From: Clostridiales bacterium
GTDB taxonomy: Bacteria > Bacillota > Clostridia > Saccharofermentanales > Saccharofermentanaceae
Length of the DNA stretch: 38,167 bases
Direction of reading: 5' to 3'
NCBI GenBank assembly: GCA_017561715.1
Contig: JAFZBN010000004.1
Location: 1 to 38,167 of the forward strand
The translations under genes and the position numbers were made by a program. Below are positions 25,068 through 32,828 of the stretch, one piece after another. The notes below the pieces were generated by a model that was not told where the DNA came from, searched no databases, and saw nothing but the letters and a program-made list of their open reading frames with translations. The stretch's first letter is position 1. Every line of letters begins with the position of its first letter.

Positions 25068-25955
25068 TTATGCCAGATTCTGGATCTGCTCACGGATCTT
25101 CTCGAGCTCCGTCTTCATGTCCAAAACGTAATTTGTGATCGTGATATCGTTTGCCTTCGAACCGATCGTATTGACCTCACGGTTCATTTCCTGGAGGATG
25201 AAATCCAGGCGCTTTCCGATACTGCCCGTAGCGCGGAGCGTCTCGCGAAGCTGGTTCATATGAGAAGAAAGTCTCGTGAGTTCTTCATCGATCGCGCACT
25301 TATCCGCGAAGACGGCAACTTCCGCCTCGCGTCTTGTCTCATCGTAAACGAGGTTCGCCTTTTCTTCCAGAAGATCTTCGATCCTTGCCATCAGGCGTTC
25401 CTTATATTCCTTTGGTACCAGCGGGGCACGAAGCTTGACCGCGGCATGCATGCTCTCAAACGCGTTGACCTTTTGGAGAAGATCGGTAACCAGCTTCTCG
25501 CCCTCGATGCCGCGCATCTTGAGGATGTCTTCGATCGCCGCGTCCAGAACAGGCAGAAGTTCCGCGCCTGCTTCTTCCGGTGTCAGGCTGTTGGCTCTTG
25601 CCACGAGGACATCCGGGATTCTTGCGATCTGATATGCGTCTGTATTGTCTTCACGGCCGGTAAGCTCGGCGATGGTCTTGATCGCGTCGGAATATGCTTT
25701 TGCCAGACCGGTATTCATTTCAACTGTGGAGTTTCCGTCTCCTACGTCCTCGATCGTTACGAATACGTCGATCTTTCCGCGGACGAGACGTTCGGTGATT
25801 CTTTCACGGATCTTGTTTTCGAGTACGGCATAGCCTCTCGGCATACGTACGGAAATGTCGCAAAAACGGTTATTTACCGATTTGATCTCTACCAGGTAGC
25901 GGCGTGTGGTGTAAGTCTGTTCTCCGCGGCCGTAGCCTGTCATGCTGAATGCCAT
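25068..25955 (-). CDS. yicC: YicC-family endoribonuclease
   Basis: This 295-aa protein has both YicC halves: the N-terminal MAFSMTGYGRGE and EIKSVNNRFCD signature, and a C-terminal DUF1732 domain (REVNTIGSKANDITITN...). YicC proteins have been linked to endoribonuclease activity on structured RNAs and to stationary-phase phenotypes. It is the first gene of the operon yicC-remA-gmk-rpoZ-glyQS(-ppdK). The Shine-Dalgarno sequence is weak (GGGGA), and a strong hairpin occupies the leader. Confidence 0.95.
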   Translation of the reverse strand: MAFSMTGYGRGEQTYTTRRYLVEIKSVNNRFCDISVRMPRGYAVLENKIRERITERLVRGKIDVFVTIEDVGDGNSTVEMNTGLAKAYSDAIKTIAELTGREDNTDAYQIARIPDVLVARANSLTPEEAGAELLPVLDAAIEDILKMRGIEGEKLVTDLLQKVNAFESMHAAVKLRAPLVPKEYKERLMARIEDLLEEKANLVYDETRREAEVAVFADKCAIDEELTRLSSHMNQLRETLRATGSIGKRLDFILQEMNREVNTIGSKANDITITNYVLDMKTELEKIREQIQNLA

Positions 25956-25980
25956 GAAAAAGTCCCCGTTTCGTAAAGAT

Positions 25981-26016
25981 ATGCGCTGCTACGGCAAAAG
26001 CTGCCGCAGGGCGCAT
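25981..26016. other. hairpin in the yicC leader
   Basis: ATGCGC...GCGCAT and the inner TACGGCA/TGCCGCA arms can fold into a long stem around an AAAGC loop. It lies between the predicted yicC transcription start (~26025) and the start codon, about 25 nt upstream of the ATG. On the plus strand it is followed by five T residues and would resemble a terminator, but no rightward gene leads into it. A role as leader structure, or as a block to antisense transcription, is possible. Confidence 0.55.
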
Positions 26017-26030
26017 TTTTAGTACATAGA

Positions 26031-26059
26031 ATTATAATACGGGGCGCAAAATCTTGCAA
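26031..26059 (-). promoter_or_regulatory. promoter of the yicC-remA-gmk-rpoZ operon
   Basis: A perfect -10 TATAAT (26031-26036) and a -35-like TTGCAA (26054-26059) on the minus strand are 17 nt apart. They lie between the metallophosphoesterase gene and yicC. Confidence 0.7.
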
Positions 26060-26130
26060 GTGTGAAAATCGACTTTTCCCTTACAGCCGCAGGCGTTAGA
26101 AAAAATTTTCAGGTCGTCTTTTTTTGTATT

Positions 26131-26877
26131 TCACACTTCAATCGGATCGAATTTTAAGTAATCCGCGGCGATCAGTCGGTATTCGACGCCGTTTTTTTCT
26201 CCGTTAAAAGCACTTTGGTGGGCTCTTCCGTGCAGATGGCCGTAGAGGCAAAGGTCAAATCCATACTGCTCGAGGACCTTGGTAAATCCGTTCTCTCTTC
26301 CGGTCTCATAGATCGGCGGATAGTGGAGCATCGCGATCTTTCTCACGCTGATAACGTCCGGCTTTTCCTCTTCTTCACCCTCGGCTTCACCCGCTTCAAA
26401 CGCGCGGATCGAGTCGATAAGGGATCTTTCGAGGCGTCCGACTTCACGAAGATAGATCTTCTCGTCGTCTTTTTTGCTTTCGGGGTTTTCCGGAAGGATC
26501 CAACCACGGGTGCCCGCGATAAGGGTATTTTCGACAACGAAGCCTTTGTTCTTCAGGATCTTTAAGGTCGCAAGACCGTTTTTCGCCATGAAATCCTCGA
26601 CCTTCTTCGTCGTGCCCCACCAGTAGTCGTGATTGCCTTTGCTCAGGATCTTGGTGCCGGGAAGTTCGTCGATGAACTTAAGGTCGGCGAGGGCTTCTTC
26701 CATCGAGATGCCCCAGGAAATGTCGCCCGGGATCAGGACCGTGTCCGAAGAAGTGATCTTGCTGCGCCAGTTCTTTTCGAGACGTTCGACGTGATCGTTC
26801 CAGGCAGGGCCGAAAACGTCCATCGGCTTATCGACCGACAGTCCGAGATGCAGATCAGCGATAGCGAAAATACTCAC
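26131..26877 (-). CDS. calcineurin-like metallophosphoesterase
   Basis: This 248-aa protein contains the dinuclear metal site motifs of the family in order: IADLHLG (DxH), PGDISWG (GD), SKGNHDYWW (GNHD), HYPP, and YGHLHGR (GHxH). The substrate is unknown; relatives act on phosphodiesters or nucleotides. An acidic, low-complexity insert (EAGEAEGEEEEKPD) lies before HYPP. GTG at 26877 is chosen as the start because AAAGGAG lies 7 nt upstream; an in-frame GTG at 26898 overlaps this site. The region upstream is occupied by repeat array B, whose first site begins 65 bp from the start codon. Confidence 0.92.
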   Translation of the reverse strand: MSIFAIADLHLGLSVDKPMDVFGPAWNDHVERLEKNWRSKITSSDTVLIPGDISWGISMEEALADLKFIDELPGTKILSKGNHDYWWGTTKKVEDFMAKNGLATLKILKNKGFVVENTLIAGTRGWILPENPESKKDDEKIYLREVGRLERSLIDSIRAFEAGEAEGEEEEKPDVISVRKIAMLHYPPIYETGRENGFTKVLEQYGFDLCLYGHLHGRAHQSAFNGEKNGVEYRLIAADYLKFDPIEV

Positions 26878-26941
26878 GTTCCGGCTCCTTTCCTTCACAC
26901 TGTTTTCTTAGGATATGATACCACACTTGCCGTCGGTCTCC

Positions 26942-27212
26942 AGGTGACTAATCACGATTATTTCACTCTTTAGTCACCTGACAGTCAATCCGATAGTGGA
27001 CTAATTTGCGCAAAGAAGTTTTTAGTCACCTGTTTTAGCATGATTTAGGTGACTGATTCTGCGTTTGGCTTTTTTAGTCACCTAGTTTTGTTTCTTCCAG
27101 TGGACTAATCCTTAGAAATCGCATTTTAGTCACCTTTTCCTGTGTTTTCCAGGTGACTAATTCCACTTTTTGTTTTTTAGTCACCTGATGGTGTTCTTTC
27201 GAGGTGACTAAT
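26942..27212. repeat. alternating inverted-repeat array B (AGGTGACTAAT)
   Basis: Eleven 11-bp sites alternate in orientation. Forward sites (AGGTGACTAAT, or the variants AGTGGACTAAT and AGGTGACTGAT) start at 26942, 26995, 27047, 27099, 27151 and 27202. Inverted sites (all exactly TTTAGTCACCT) start at 26969, 27021, 27073, 27125 and 27176. Neighbouring sites start 25-27 bp apart, usually exactly 26, so the period of the pair is 51-53 bp. The gaps between sites are 15 nt in eight cases, with one of 14 and one of 16, and share no sequence. The inverted copies are invariant, while the forward copies vary. The array fills most of the 379-bp gap between uvrC and the metallophosphoesterase gene. No gene is visible in that gap. 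Confidence 0.9.
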
Positions 27213-27256
27213 CCAGAGAAAAACAGAATTCGTCCTATGATGCTTCTTCAAAAGCA

Positions 27257-29128
27257 CTACTCCGCCTTTTGGAAGTGCGCGATGATCGCGTCCGCGTCCT
27301 TTTCCGTGATGCGCTCGGCCTGCATCAGTTCTTCTTTTGTTGCCTTGGAGATCGCCTTGATGGAACCGAACTGCTTCATGAGGCTCTTCCTCTTTGCGGT
27401 GCCGATGCCGGGGATCGTCTCGAGCGAATAGGTGAGATTTCTCTTCTTGCTGAGTTTTCTCTGGTAGGTGATCGCGAAGCGGTGCACTTCGTTCTGGATG
27501 CCCGTGATCAGACGGAAAAGCACCATCATGTCCTCGTCTTCTCTCGCGTCTTCCGCAAGGTCGATCGTCGTTCCGTCGAGTTTCACAAGTCCATGTGTTC
27601 TGTGGCGGCGGTCTTTGACCATGCCCGCAAGCTGCACCTTATCCTGAAGGCCGAGTTCCTGAAGAACACCATAGATGGCATTGACCTGACCAAGTCCGCC
27701 GTCGGCAAGGATCAGGTCCGGCATCTTGCCGAACTTCTCGTCATCGGAATGCGCGAATCTTCTAAGGAGTACCTCTCGCATAGACGCGTAGTCGTCCTGA
27801 CCTTCGACCGTTTTGATCTTGAAAAGACGATACGACTGCTTATCCGGACGTCCGTCCGTGAATACGACCATACCGCCGCAGCGGTCGTCATTTCCGAGGT
27901 TACTGATATCGTAGGACTCGATCCGCTTCGGCACATCGCGGAGCTCGAGTTTATCCGTAAGGAGCTGCAGCGCAGTCTCGACGCTCTGCTGCGAAGTTCC
28001 GACACGAAGGATACGACGGCGAAGTGCTTCTTTCGCGTTAGCGTTCGCCATCTCCAGAAGACGCGCACCGTCACCTCTTGCCGGTACGTGAAGAGATACT
28101 TTATGTCCCGCCATATCGCAGATCGCCTGCTCGACGGAATCGTGATCTTCAAGGTCGATCGACACCAGGATCTCTTTCGGGATCTCTGCCGCGGTCGGAT
28201 AGTACTGCATGAGGAACGCCTCGAGAAGGCTCTCTTCGGACTCGCCTTCGTCCTTGAGGAAATAGGTCGAAGAACCGATGATACGGCCGCCGCGAAGTTC
28301 AAGCTTTCTGAAGCACATCTCGCCCGCGTCTCTGAAGAAGCCGACCGCGTCTCGATCCGACTCACGCGGGAACGAAACATTCTGACTGGCCATCACGGCA
28401 GAAAGCGCCTGGAGACGGTCACGGCAGACAGCGGCGCGTTCGAAATCCAGTGCCTCGGCAGCCTCTTCCATCTGCGTCTGCAGATCGCGAAGGATACCGT
28501 CGTATTTTCCCTCGAAGAAACGGCAGATATTCTCCATGACTTTTCTGTATTCCTCACGGGAAACATCGCCACGGCAAGGACCGACACAGCGGCCGATGTG
28601 GTAGTTCAGACATGCGCGCTCTTTTCCGATATCGCGAGGCAGTACTTTTCGACAGGTCTTCGTCGGGAAGATGTCGCGGAGCGCCTGAAGCGCGCGGTAA
28701 AGATCGCCACCAAGATAAGGTCCGTAGTACTTCGCGCCCTCCATGTTCTTATCGGGACGGAAGACCTTCATGATGCGCGGATACTCCTCCTGCATCGTGA
28801 TGCAGACATAAGGGAATCCCTTGTCATCACGAAGGAGGATATTATAGTGCGGCTGGTAACGTTTGATGAGATTGCACTCGAGAAGGAGCGCCTCGAGTTC
28901 GGAGCCGACGACGACATATTCGAAGTCGGCCACGTGGGAGATCATGGCAAGAACTTTGGCATTCCCCTGCGGGTTCTTGCCGAAGTAGGAACGGAGACGA
29001 TTACGCAGATTCTTCGCTTTTCCTACATAAATGACAGAATCCGAGGCGTCCTTCATCAGGTACACTCCCGGATCCGTAGGTACTATATCTAATCTTGCGT
29101 CGAATTTGGAAACTTCGGCACCACTCAT
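27257..29128 (-). CDS. uvrC: excinuclease ABC subunit C
   Basis: This 623-aa enzyme of nucleotide excision repair makes both incisions around a UvrAB-marked lesion. Its N-terminal GIY-YIG domain (GVYLMKDASDSVIYVGKAKNL, residues ~20-40) makes the 3' cut. A Cys-containing stretch (YHIGRCVGPCRG), the UVR motif around residues 200-235, the RNase H-like domain for the 5' cut (YDISNLGNDDRCGGMVVF) and C-terminal helix-hairpin-helix motifs (IPGIGTAKRKSLMKQFGS) follow in order. It overlaps the HPr-like gene by four bases (ATGA). No convincing terminator follows; array B begins about 45 bp downstream. Confidence 0.98.
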   Translation of the reverse strand: MSGAEVSKFDARLDIVPTDPGVYLMKDASDSVIYVGKAKNLRNRLRSYFGKNPQGNAKVLAMISHVADFEYVVVGSELEALLLECNLIKRYQPHYNILLRDDKGFPYVCITMQEEYPRIMKVFRPDKNMEGAKYYGPYLGGDLYRALQALRDIFPTKTCRKVLPRDIGKERACLNYHIGRCVGPCRGDVSREEYRKVMENICRFFEGKYDGILRDLQTQMEEAAEALDFERAAVCRDRLQALSAVMASQNVSFPRESDRDAVGFFRDAGEMCFRKLELRGGRIIGSSTYFLKDEGESEESLLEAFLMQYYPTAAEIPKEILVSIDLEDHDSVEQAICDMAGHKVSLHVPARGDGARLLEMANANAKEALRRRILRVGTSQQSVETALQLLTDKLELRDVPKRIESYDISNLGNDDRCGGMVVFTDGRPDKQSYRLFKIKTVEGQDDYASMREVLLRRFAHSDDEKFGKMPDLILADGGLGQVNAIYGVLQELGLQDKVQLAGMVKDRRHRTHGLVKLDGTTIDLAEDAREDEDMMVLFRLITGIQNEVHRFAITYQRKLSKKRNLTYSLETIPGIGTAKRKSLMKQFGSIKAISKATKEELMQAERITEKDADAIIAHFQKAE

Positions 29129-29388
29129 TGGATCTTCGGATCGTTAAGATATCCGACCAATGCTTCGAGAGCCTCGTCCTGATCGATGCCATCAGCGGTC
29201 ACTTCGATCTCGGCTGCGTTTTCGATACCGAGAGACATAACGCCGAGAAGGCTCTTCGCGTTCGCGCGGCGGCCGGATCTTGTAAGATAGATGCTGCTCT
29301 TAAATGCAGAAGCCTTCTGGATAAGGATCGCAACCGCCTTCATCTGAAGAGCTTCATCGCACTGAAAAGTAACTGTCTGAGAAACCAT
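29125..29388 (-). CDS. crh: Crh-like HPr-family protein lacking His15
   Basis: This 87-aa protein aligns without gaps to Bacillus HPr. The phosphorylated His15 is Gln15 here, and the following Ala-Arg-Pro is Met-Lys-Ala, so it should not take phosphate from enzyme I. Ser46, the HprK target, is kept within KSLLGVMSLG. This is the pattern of Crh, the Gln15 paralog that acts in carbon catabolite repression with CcpA. It is probably regulatory rather than a PTS phosphocarrier. It heads a two-gene operon with uvrC and has its own near-consensus promoter. Clostridial neighbourhoods often link uvrC with HprK-pathway genes. Confidence 0.88.
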   Translation of the reverse strand: MVSQTVTFQCDEALQMKAVAILIQKASAFKSSIYLTRSGRRANAKSLLGVMSLGIENAAEIEVTADGIDQDEALEALVGYLNDPKIQ

Positions 29389-29475
29389 GTTTCTTCCTCC
29401 TCGAGGTTCATATATTCTGTTCGCCCGCGCATCTTACGAAACACGCGCAAACTTCCGTTTTTATGCTACAAGGAA

Positions 29476-29504
29476 AGTATATGAACACTAAAGTTTAATG
29501 TCAA
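29476..29504 (-). promoter_or_regulatory. strong promoter of the crh-like/uvrC operon
   Basis: A perfect -35 TTGACA (29499-29504) and TATACT (29476-29481) are separated by 17 nt on the minus strand. The start is expected near 29469, about 80 nt upstream of the ATG. The ribosome binding site is GAGGAGG. Confidence 0.88.
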
Positions 29505-29584
29505 TCGTTTGCAGAAAGGCGTAGGGCAATTTCGTGTTTTTGCGATAAAGACGGTGAAATCGGCGGTATTTTATTGTCAATCTG

Positions 29585-30034
29585 TCATATGGAAAGGCAG
29601 AACAGAAGAGCGTCATCCTTCGGGGCTTCGTAGTAGTTTTTGCGGCGTCCGACTTCCTCGAATCCGAAGCTTCGGTAAAGGTGCACGGCAGCCTCGTTTT
29701 CGGATCTGACTTCGAGGTGGATCTTGATGATCTCTCTTTCTTTGCAGAAGCGTTTGATCTCGTCGAGAATAGCTCTTCCCAGACCCTGTCTTCTGAACTT
29801 TCTTTTTACCGCGATGATCGCGATCTCCGCCTCGTCGAGAACATATTGAAGCGCGTAGTAACCGACCAGTTCACCGCTCTCTTCATCTCTTGCGGTAACG
29901 AGTGTCCTGACCTGTTCGTCTGAGGCGAATGCCCAGAGGGAATCTACGCTCCACGGATCCGGAAAAGAAGCGATCTCGATCTCATGGATCTCTTCGAGGT
30001 CTTCTTTCTTCGCTCTTTCAAATACCAGCTTCAT
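29585..30034 (-). CDS. rimI: ribosomal protein alanine N-acetyltransferase
   Basis: This 149-aa GNAT-fold acetyltransferase carries the acetyl-CoA binding motif RRQGLGRAIL, preceded by the beta-strand AEIAIIAVKRKF and followed by LEVRSENEAAVHLYRSFGFEEVGRRKNYY, which is characteristic of RimI. RimI acetylates the N-terminal alanine of ribosomal protein S18. Its position directly after tsaE and tsaB is widely conserved in bacteria and supports the call. AGAGGAG precedes the ATG, and a 77-nt gap separates it from tsaB. Confidence 0.93.
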   Translation of the reverse strand: MKLVFERAKKEDLEEIHEIEIASFPDPWSVDSLWAFASDEQVRTLVTARDEESGELVGYYALQYVLDEAEIAIIAVKRKFRRQGLGRAILDEIKRFCKEREIIKIHLEVRSENEAAVHLYRSFGFEEVGRRKNYYEAPKDDALLFCLSI

Positions 30035-30111
30035 ACCGTTCTCCTCTCTTCGCTTTTCGCGATCTTCCTGCGAGGCTTCCTTGCTTTTTGCGGTGCGCGG
30101 TCTTTCTTCTG

Positions 30112-30873
30112 TTACTGATCGTTCGTGCTGTAGTAGCGGATCGGGATCTCTTTCATATCTTTGCCCTGCTCAGCGGCCGTTCTTTCCGCCTGCGTCTTCG
30201 AAAGATAGACAGGCATCAGCGCCGCCGCGGGGAACTTCTCGAGGAGTGCTTTTGCCGTGGAATCGGAAACGATCTTATCGGCGACTGCGGCCACGTTTTC
30301 CGGAAGGATCTCATCGCAGCCTTCTCTGTATTTCACGAGGTCTTCCGAAGTTGTCTCCTCCATGAAAAGCTTCGCTCCGGTTCCGATCAGAAGGATCTTC
30401 TTTCCGGGGAGTTTTTCGTCACGATAGGAAAGGCACGTCTTTCGGATCTCGCTGACATCGGAGGCCACCTCCGGGAGCACCCGCTGTCCCTGATAATATG
30501 CCGTCGCCCACGCGCGGTGGTTTCTGCAGTCGATGAGAGGAACGATGAGCGCGTCTTCATCACGAAGCGGCCATGCCATCGCTTCCAGGGAAGAGACCGG
30601 GACAGCCGTTTTTTCGGTGACCATCGCCATGGTTTTTACCGAGGATACGCCGATGCGGATCCCGGTAAAAGAACCCGGACCGACAGTGCAGGCAAACACG
30701 TTGATGTCTTCGTATTTACAGGAGTTACTTTCCATCAGGTCATGCACCTGTGGCATAAAGGTCTGAGAATGCGTCAGCCCATCGTTACGGAATCGGATGT
30801 CGACCGGCTTTCCGTCTGACCACAGGCAGCACGAGCACGCACGGTTCGATGTATCACATGCCAAGATCTTCAA
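30112..30873 (-). CDS. tsaB: tRNA t6A modification protein TsaB
   Basis: This 253-aa protein has an ASKHA fold. N-terminal KILACDTSNRACSCCLW and VGPGSFTGIRIGVSSVKTMA are the TsaB signatures. It partners TsaD and TsaE in making N6-threonylcarbamoyladenosine at position 37 of tRNAs that read ANN codons. The start is TTG at 30873, with GGAGG 9 nt upstream, and the gene overlaps the end of tsaE by 20 bases. TsaD itself is not in this window. Confidence 0.95.
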   Translation of the reverse strand: MKILACDTSNRACSCCLWSDGKPVDIRFRNDGLTHSQTFMPQVHDLMESNSCKYEDINVFACTVGPGSFTGIRIGVSSVKTMAMVTEKTAVPVSSLEAMAWPLRDEDALIVPLIDCRNHRAWATAYYQGQRVLPEVASDVSEIRKTCLSYRDEKLPGKKILLIGTGAKLFMEETTSEDLVKYREGCDEILPENVAAVADKIVSDSTAKALLEKFPAAALMPVYLSKTQAERTAAEQGKDMKEIPIRYYSTNDQ

Positions 30874-31360
30874 AACGCATTCCCTCCTTTTCCATAGTTT
30901 CTCTTACTCTCTTTTCCGCTTCCTGATAGCGCGGTGTGAACGTGATCTTGATCTCTCTTTCGTTTCCGTTTCCGGAGATGGAAAGCGCGATCCGCTCTTC
31001 CGGGAGCGCTTCTTCGATCACGGAGCTCCACTCGATGGCGCACACGCCGTCTCGGTCGAAATACTCGTCGAGGCCCGCGTCATAGAAGTCGTCGCAGCTG
31101 CTCAGGCGGTAGGTATCAAAATGGAAAAGCCGCGGCACACCGTCTTTGTCGTTATACTCATTGACGATCGTAAACGTCGGACTGGTCACGCGCGAAGGAA
31201 GTCCCATACCGCGCGCAAGGCCTCTCGTGAACGCGGTCTTTCCCGCGCCGAGATCTCCGTCCAGAGTGATCACGTCGCCGGATCTTACCGCTTCGCCGAT
31301 CGCTTTTCCGAGTTGTTCCGTCATCTCAACGGATGTGCTTATTGTTTTCCAAACAGCCAT
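30854..31360 (-). CDS. tsaE: tRNA t6A modification ATPase TsaE
   Basis: This 168-aa P-loop protein has Walker A GDLGAGKTAF, the conserved SPTFTIVNEY and HFDTYRL segments, and the IEWSSVI strand. TsaE drives the catalytic cycle of the TsaBD complex. It is slightly longer than average, with a charged C-terminal extension. It follows the amidohydrolase gene by 26 nt and overlaps tsaB. Its own ribosome binding site is poor, so translation may depend on the upstream gene. Confidence 0.95.
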   Translation of the reverse strand: MAVWKTISTSVEMTEQLGKAIGEAVRSGDVITLDGDLGAGKTAFTRGLARGMGLPSRVTSPTFTIVNEYNDKDGVPRLFHFDTYRLSSCDDFYDAGLDEYFDRDGVCAIEWSSVIEEALPEERIALSISGNGNEREIKITFTPRYQEAEKRVRETMEKEGMRFEDLGM

Positions 31361-31386
31361 TTCTTATCTGTTTACCATGTCCTTCT

Positions 31387-32700
31387 TTACTTACGAAGAT
31401 CCGATACGATTTTTCCGGATCCGATGACCATCAGCACGTCACTTTCCAGTGAAAGCGGACTTCCCGAAGTAACGACCAGGTCAGGTGCTTTTCCCTCGGT
31501 GATCGTACCATAGCGGTCAGCTACACCGAGGATCTCCGCCGCGCGGATCGTGATCGCAGAAAGTGCGCCCTTTTCCGTCATGCCGCCTTTCTTGGCAAGC
31601 GCGGTCGAAAGCGGCAGATACTGCTCCGGCACACACGGATGGTCGGTCATGATCGCGACCGGCAGGCCTTCCTTTTCCAGAACGCCCGCAGTCGTAAGAC
31701 TGAGGTTAGAAAGTTCCGGCTTACTTCTATCTCCGATGATCGGTCCGACGATGATGCCCAGAAGCTTTCCGCCTGAGGGCTTACTGTTGTCGGAGAAGAT
31801 ACCGAGTCCTCTGTTTTCCAGCTGACCAAGATCATACTCTTCCTTGAGGACATCCGCAATAAGGTGGCCCTCGGTACAATGGTCGAGTGTGTATTTGAGT
31901 TTGAATTCATTGGCGATACGGACCGCGGTCAGGATATCGTCCTGTCGGTGCGCATGGATCTTCAGGGGCTTTTGCCCGCAGATAACGGGGATCATGGCCT
32001 CGAGCTCGAGATCCTTTTCAAAGACATCCGGACGGTCCGGCTTGTCATCCTTATCCTTCTGATCCGCGTTCTTCGGATCCATGGCCTCGTTATATTCCGC
32101 CCATTTTTCTTCGGACTGTTTTTTCTTTTCGTAGTACTCGATGGTCTCCGAAAGGACGCCGCGAAGAAGAGCCGCGTTTCCCATACGTGTCTGCGGCGCC
32201 TTATTCTCTTTTCCGTAGCACATCTTCGGGTTCTCGCCGAGAGCGGCCTTCATGGCGATAAAAGGATCCACGATGGCGCGGTCGATCGTCTTCTCATATG
32301 TCTTTACCAGCGCGAACTGCCCGCCGACGATGTTCGCCGAGCCCGGGCCTGCCGCGACCAGCACGACGCCGCCGTCTCTTGCTTCTTTGAAACACGGGTC
32401 CGCGTTATGCATGCCGTCGATCGCGCGAAGATCAGGAGACACAGGGGAAACGATCTCGTTTCCGTCGCTTCCTTCGTCCGTCAGTCCGTCATCGAAAAGG
32501 CCGAGGTGGGAGTGCGCGTCGATGAACCCGGGATAGATGCGGGCACCCTTAGCGTCGATCGCTTCTTCATCGGCAAAAGCGCTTTTCCAGTCGTCACCTG
32601 ATCCGACCTTAAGTATCTTCTCCTTATCGAAGATCACATATCCGTTTTCTATGGGAGAATCGGATTCCATCGTATGTATTTCCGCGTTATAGATGATCAT
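31387..32700 (-). CDS. amidohydrolase, imidazolonepropionase-like
   Basis: This 437-aa metal-dependent amidohydrolase has the metal-binding FIDAHSHLG motif near residue 60, then HAHRQDD, DHCTEGH and TDHP further along, in the usual order. The C-terminal KAPDLVVTSG strand rebuilds the small beta-sandwich domain. A highly charged insert of about 45 residues (rich in Lys, Asp and Glu) lies before the HAHRQDD motif. The substrate is unknown; relatives hydrolyse cyclic amides and peptides. It is the first gene of the tsaE-tsaB-rimI transcription unit, probably a chance operon partner. Confidence 0.9.
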   Translation of the reverse strand: MIIYNAEIHTMESDSPIENGYVIFDKEKILKVGSGDDWKSAFADEEAIDAKGARIYPGFIDAHSHLGLFDDGLTDEGSDGNEIVSPVSPDLRAIDGMHNADPCFKEARDGGVVLVAAGPGSANIVGGQFALVKTYEKTIDRAIVDPFIAMKAALGENPKMCYGKENKAPQTRMGNAALLRGVLSETIEYYEKKKQSEEKWAEYNEAMDPKNADQKDKDDKPDRPDVFEKDLELEAMIPVICGQKPLKIHAHRQDDILTAVRIANEFKLKYTLDHCTEGHLIADVLKEEYDLGQLENRGLGIFSDNSKPSGGKLLGIIVGPIIGDRSKPELSNLSLTTAGVLEKEGLPVAIMTDHPCVPEQYLPLSTALAKKGGMTEKGALSAITIRAAEILGVADRYGTITEGKAPDLVVTSGSPLSLESDVLMVIGSGKIVSDLRK

Positions 32701-32765
32701 ATTCCTGCTGTTCCTCTCTACCTCCGATTTCCCCTACATTTTGCCAAAAATCAGAATAAAACACA

Positions 32766-32794
32766 ATGAGACGATCCACCCCGGATCGCCTCAT
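32766..32794 (-). terminator. terminator of lipoprotein paralog 3
   Basis: Twelve-base arms (minus strand ATGAGGCGATCC and GGATCGTCTCAT) pair with one G/U wobble around a 5-nt loop. TGTGTTTTATT follows. It lies 35 nt beyond the leftward stop codon at 32829. Confidence 0.85.
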
Positions 32795-32828
32795 CGCATT
32801 CTTCACTATCTTCTTTACTTTTCCCCTC

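Noticed and set aside
26942..27212. CRISPR array
   Set aside because: The repeats alternate in orientation rather than running head to tail, they are only 11 bp, the gaps are only 15 nt, and no cas gene is in the window.
27269..29092. 607-residue rightward open frame opposite uvrC
   Set aside because: Antisense shadow of uvrC caused by codon bias; no domain, promoter or ribosome binding site.
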